Assembly (NCBI GenBank): GCA_963070105.1
Contig: OY718806.1
Location: 7,895,865 to 7,959,864 of the forward strand
Source: Litomosoides sigmodontis
Taxonomy: Eukaryota > Nematoda > Chromadorea > Rhabditida > Onchocercidae
Direction: 5' to 3'
DNA: 64,000 bases
The notes below the pieces were generated by a model that saw only the letters and a program-made list of their open reading frames with translations, did no database searches and was not told where the DNA came from. Every line of letters starts with the position of its first letter. Within the stretch, counting starts at the first letter, position 1. This document shows positions 62,401 through 64,000 of this stretch, piece after piece. The position numbers and the translations under genes are program-made.

Positions 62401-63117
62401 GCATAAAAACATGGATTGATGTTTTGATTTTCAGATTGATGTATTAAAAAAAAAATAATGTATTGATAAAGAAGACATATAACTTTCTTGATTTTGCCTC
62501 TCTTCCAGTTATCTTTTCTTTCTCTCTGTCACCGGTCACATAATGAAAGTCATACCGTACTCCAAGGACCAGGTACCCAATGATAGAGACAATCCGTAAC
62601 AGGACATAAACGTGTCATTTCTGGTGCAGTCTCATTACTGCACATTTTTGGTGCTGCACGTTTACCCAAATTGCTAACACAGTAAACACGACGATGTTGT
62701 TCAGATCTCTTGCACGGATCAGTGCACTATAATTTGAACTATGTGTAGTGTTAAAAAGGATATCTTTCAGATGAGAGATAAAAAAAATGAAGGTATTACA
62801 AATAGGACATGCTGATAACTTATCACAACATAACTCGTTTGTGATTGCAATTCTCATGAATTGTGATATATAAATGATCCGACACTACACACTATATGAA
62901 GATACAGATAAATATTTTTAACCTTAGACCACGGAGTAGCAGCCCAATGATATGCTGGGCAAGACATAGTTATACATATTGAGTTTGTCAATGGCTTTGG
63001 TAGCTTTCCACATTCCACATCTGGCAGATGTGTTCGCCGACCTTTCTGACATATTACTTCACGTGTTCTTACCCCTCTACCACATGTCACCGAGCACTGC
63101 AAATAAAAATTCGACAT
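59474..63117 (-). CDS. gon-1: GON-1/ADAMTS9-type metalloprotease, C-terminal part
   Basis: Minus-strand 3' half of an ADAMTS gene; the 5' part with the protease domain is absent and probably lies beyond 64000. Four thrombospondin type-1 repeats are seen in order: [16 protein letters not shown] (about 63097), a [16 protein letters not shown] unit (about 62730), [16 protein letters not shown] (about 62218) and [16 protein letters not shown] (61638). Each is separated by an intron after a conserved WSx. The GON domain follows: 61208-61028 ([30 protein letters not shown]), about 60672-60533 ([24 protein letters not shown]), 60428-60333 ([18 protein letters not shown]), 60227-60123 ([15 protein letters not shown]) and 59593-59474 ([10 protein letters not shown]), in phase. 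GON-1 remodels basement membrane and guides gonad shape, and its GON domain has been linked to ER-to-Golgi transport. Confidence 0.93.
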
Positions 63118-64000
63118 GAATACATTAAATCTACAAGACTGTATAGTGTAAACGACGGCCAGAATGAAATGTCAACTTTCCTGCTGTTCATGTGTGTAAA
63201 AGATATAATAGCATTTCGAAAGGGCACTAGTGAAATTCACAAAATATCGTCACTGTCATGTCATTAATGGAGTGTGTAATCTGAGCTTTAGTGCTGGACA
63301 TTCGTTTCTTGAAAAAAGAAAACAAATACAAAACCAATCCTGTTTAATACAACCTATCATTTTTTTTTCTTCACATAAGAATGGTAAGCACCAAATGTTT
63401 GCCCTTAAAACAGAGAAATAATCAAAATCCCATAACAAATATTCACGAAAACTGTAACACTTTTCGTCAGCGCTACTTTTTAGCTGATCTCATCTCGACC
63501 GTATTAAAAAGCCAAGCTTGCAAGCAGTAATTTCTTTTTTGATAGGACAATCTTTCTTTCGCTATTCATTTTACACGTTTTCTTCGTCTATTTGGGAAAG
63601 ATAAACTATAGTAGTTATCAATGATCAGGTCACTCTTACTATTTCTTAAGAAAATGAAGTTAATTAAAGTTTTGAGACTATCCGATTTGATCAGCACAAG
63701 CGAGATATTGGCGTTCAGATCGCATTCCAAACTGATGCTGATTTGTTTATTTGTAACGCTTCTCCTTTACATTTAAATTGCTTAACCATGAAATTATATT
63801 TGCACGACCGGATGAATTTAATGGAATACAGCAATAGATGCTGGAATAACATAATCTACGCTTGGATTATTCAGTTCTTTAAACGGTCAGCTGTTGCATT
63901 CTTATAACTCTATATAATAACTTTAAATTAAGCGTACCTACTAATAACACACTTCACACATACTCTAGCACTATTGTTCAACGATATCTTCGAGCATAGC
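63118..64000. other. Probable gon-1 intron at the window edge
   Basis: No further thrombospondin repeat or other conserved exon is recognised. The first visible TSP1 exon begins after an AG acceptor, so the gene must continue upstream and this stretch is most likely intron. Confidence 0.5.

Overview
The window looks like nuclear genomic DNA from a parasitic nematode of the filarial/spirurid type (clade III). The evidence is AT-rich DNA, split genes with short exons and GT-AG introns, and protein families typical of worms (sorb-1, gon-1, vha-19 orthologues). The species cannot be fixed from sequence alone. No rRNA, tRNA, CRISPR array, prophage or recognisable transposon protein was seen. I rebuilt the genes by finding conserved protein segments and checking splice sites and reading phase by eye; where phase does not close I say so.

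Layout. 84-1693 (-): FAM172A/ARB2A-like Arb2-domain protein. 2791-about 16257 (-): sorb-1, a sorbin/vinexin adaptor with a SoHo motif and three SH3 domains, with an unknown intronless ORF (3984-4652) inside one intron. 21168-23951 (+): TRAM1-like ER translocation protein. 26243-27637 (-): unknown acidic, serine-rich protein. 29192-34847 (-): PP2A regulatory subunit B'' (PPP2R3 family). 35848-about 40005 (-): LACTB-like serine beta-lactamase-related protein, with the Fe-S scaffold gene iscu-1 (37502-38318, +) inside one intron. 43441-about 44910 (+): GT31 galactosyltransferase-like gene, probably decayed. About 46408-49451 (+): CRTAP/leprecan-like protein that stops where the prolyl 3-hydroxylase domain would begin. 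50523-51337 (-): mitochondrial [2Fe-2S] ferredoxin (FDX2 type). 51915-about 52200 (-): small helical protein of unknown role. 53180-56513 (+): vha-19, the V-ATPase accessory subunit Ac45. 59474-beyond about 63100 (-): 3' part of gon-1 (ADAMTS9/20 type), with four thrombospondin repeats and the GON domain; it probably continues past the window.

The genes are mostly unlinked housekeeping, secretory-pathway, cytoskeletal and matrix functions. ISCU and FDX2 act in the same mitochondrial Fe-S assembly step. TRAM1, CRTAP/leprecan, the GT31 enzyme and GON-1 belong to the secretory/extracellular-matrix axis. The most unusual points are the two nested genes, the leprecan-type protein without a catalytic domain, the shared exon motif in the B'' gene and its downstream neighbour, the degraded glycosyltransferase, a perfect 17-bp hairpin in a sorb-1 intron, and a 51-bp coding tandem duplication in sorb-1. 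I did not find a convincing new multi-gene system.
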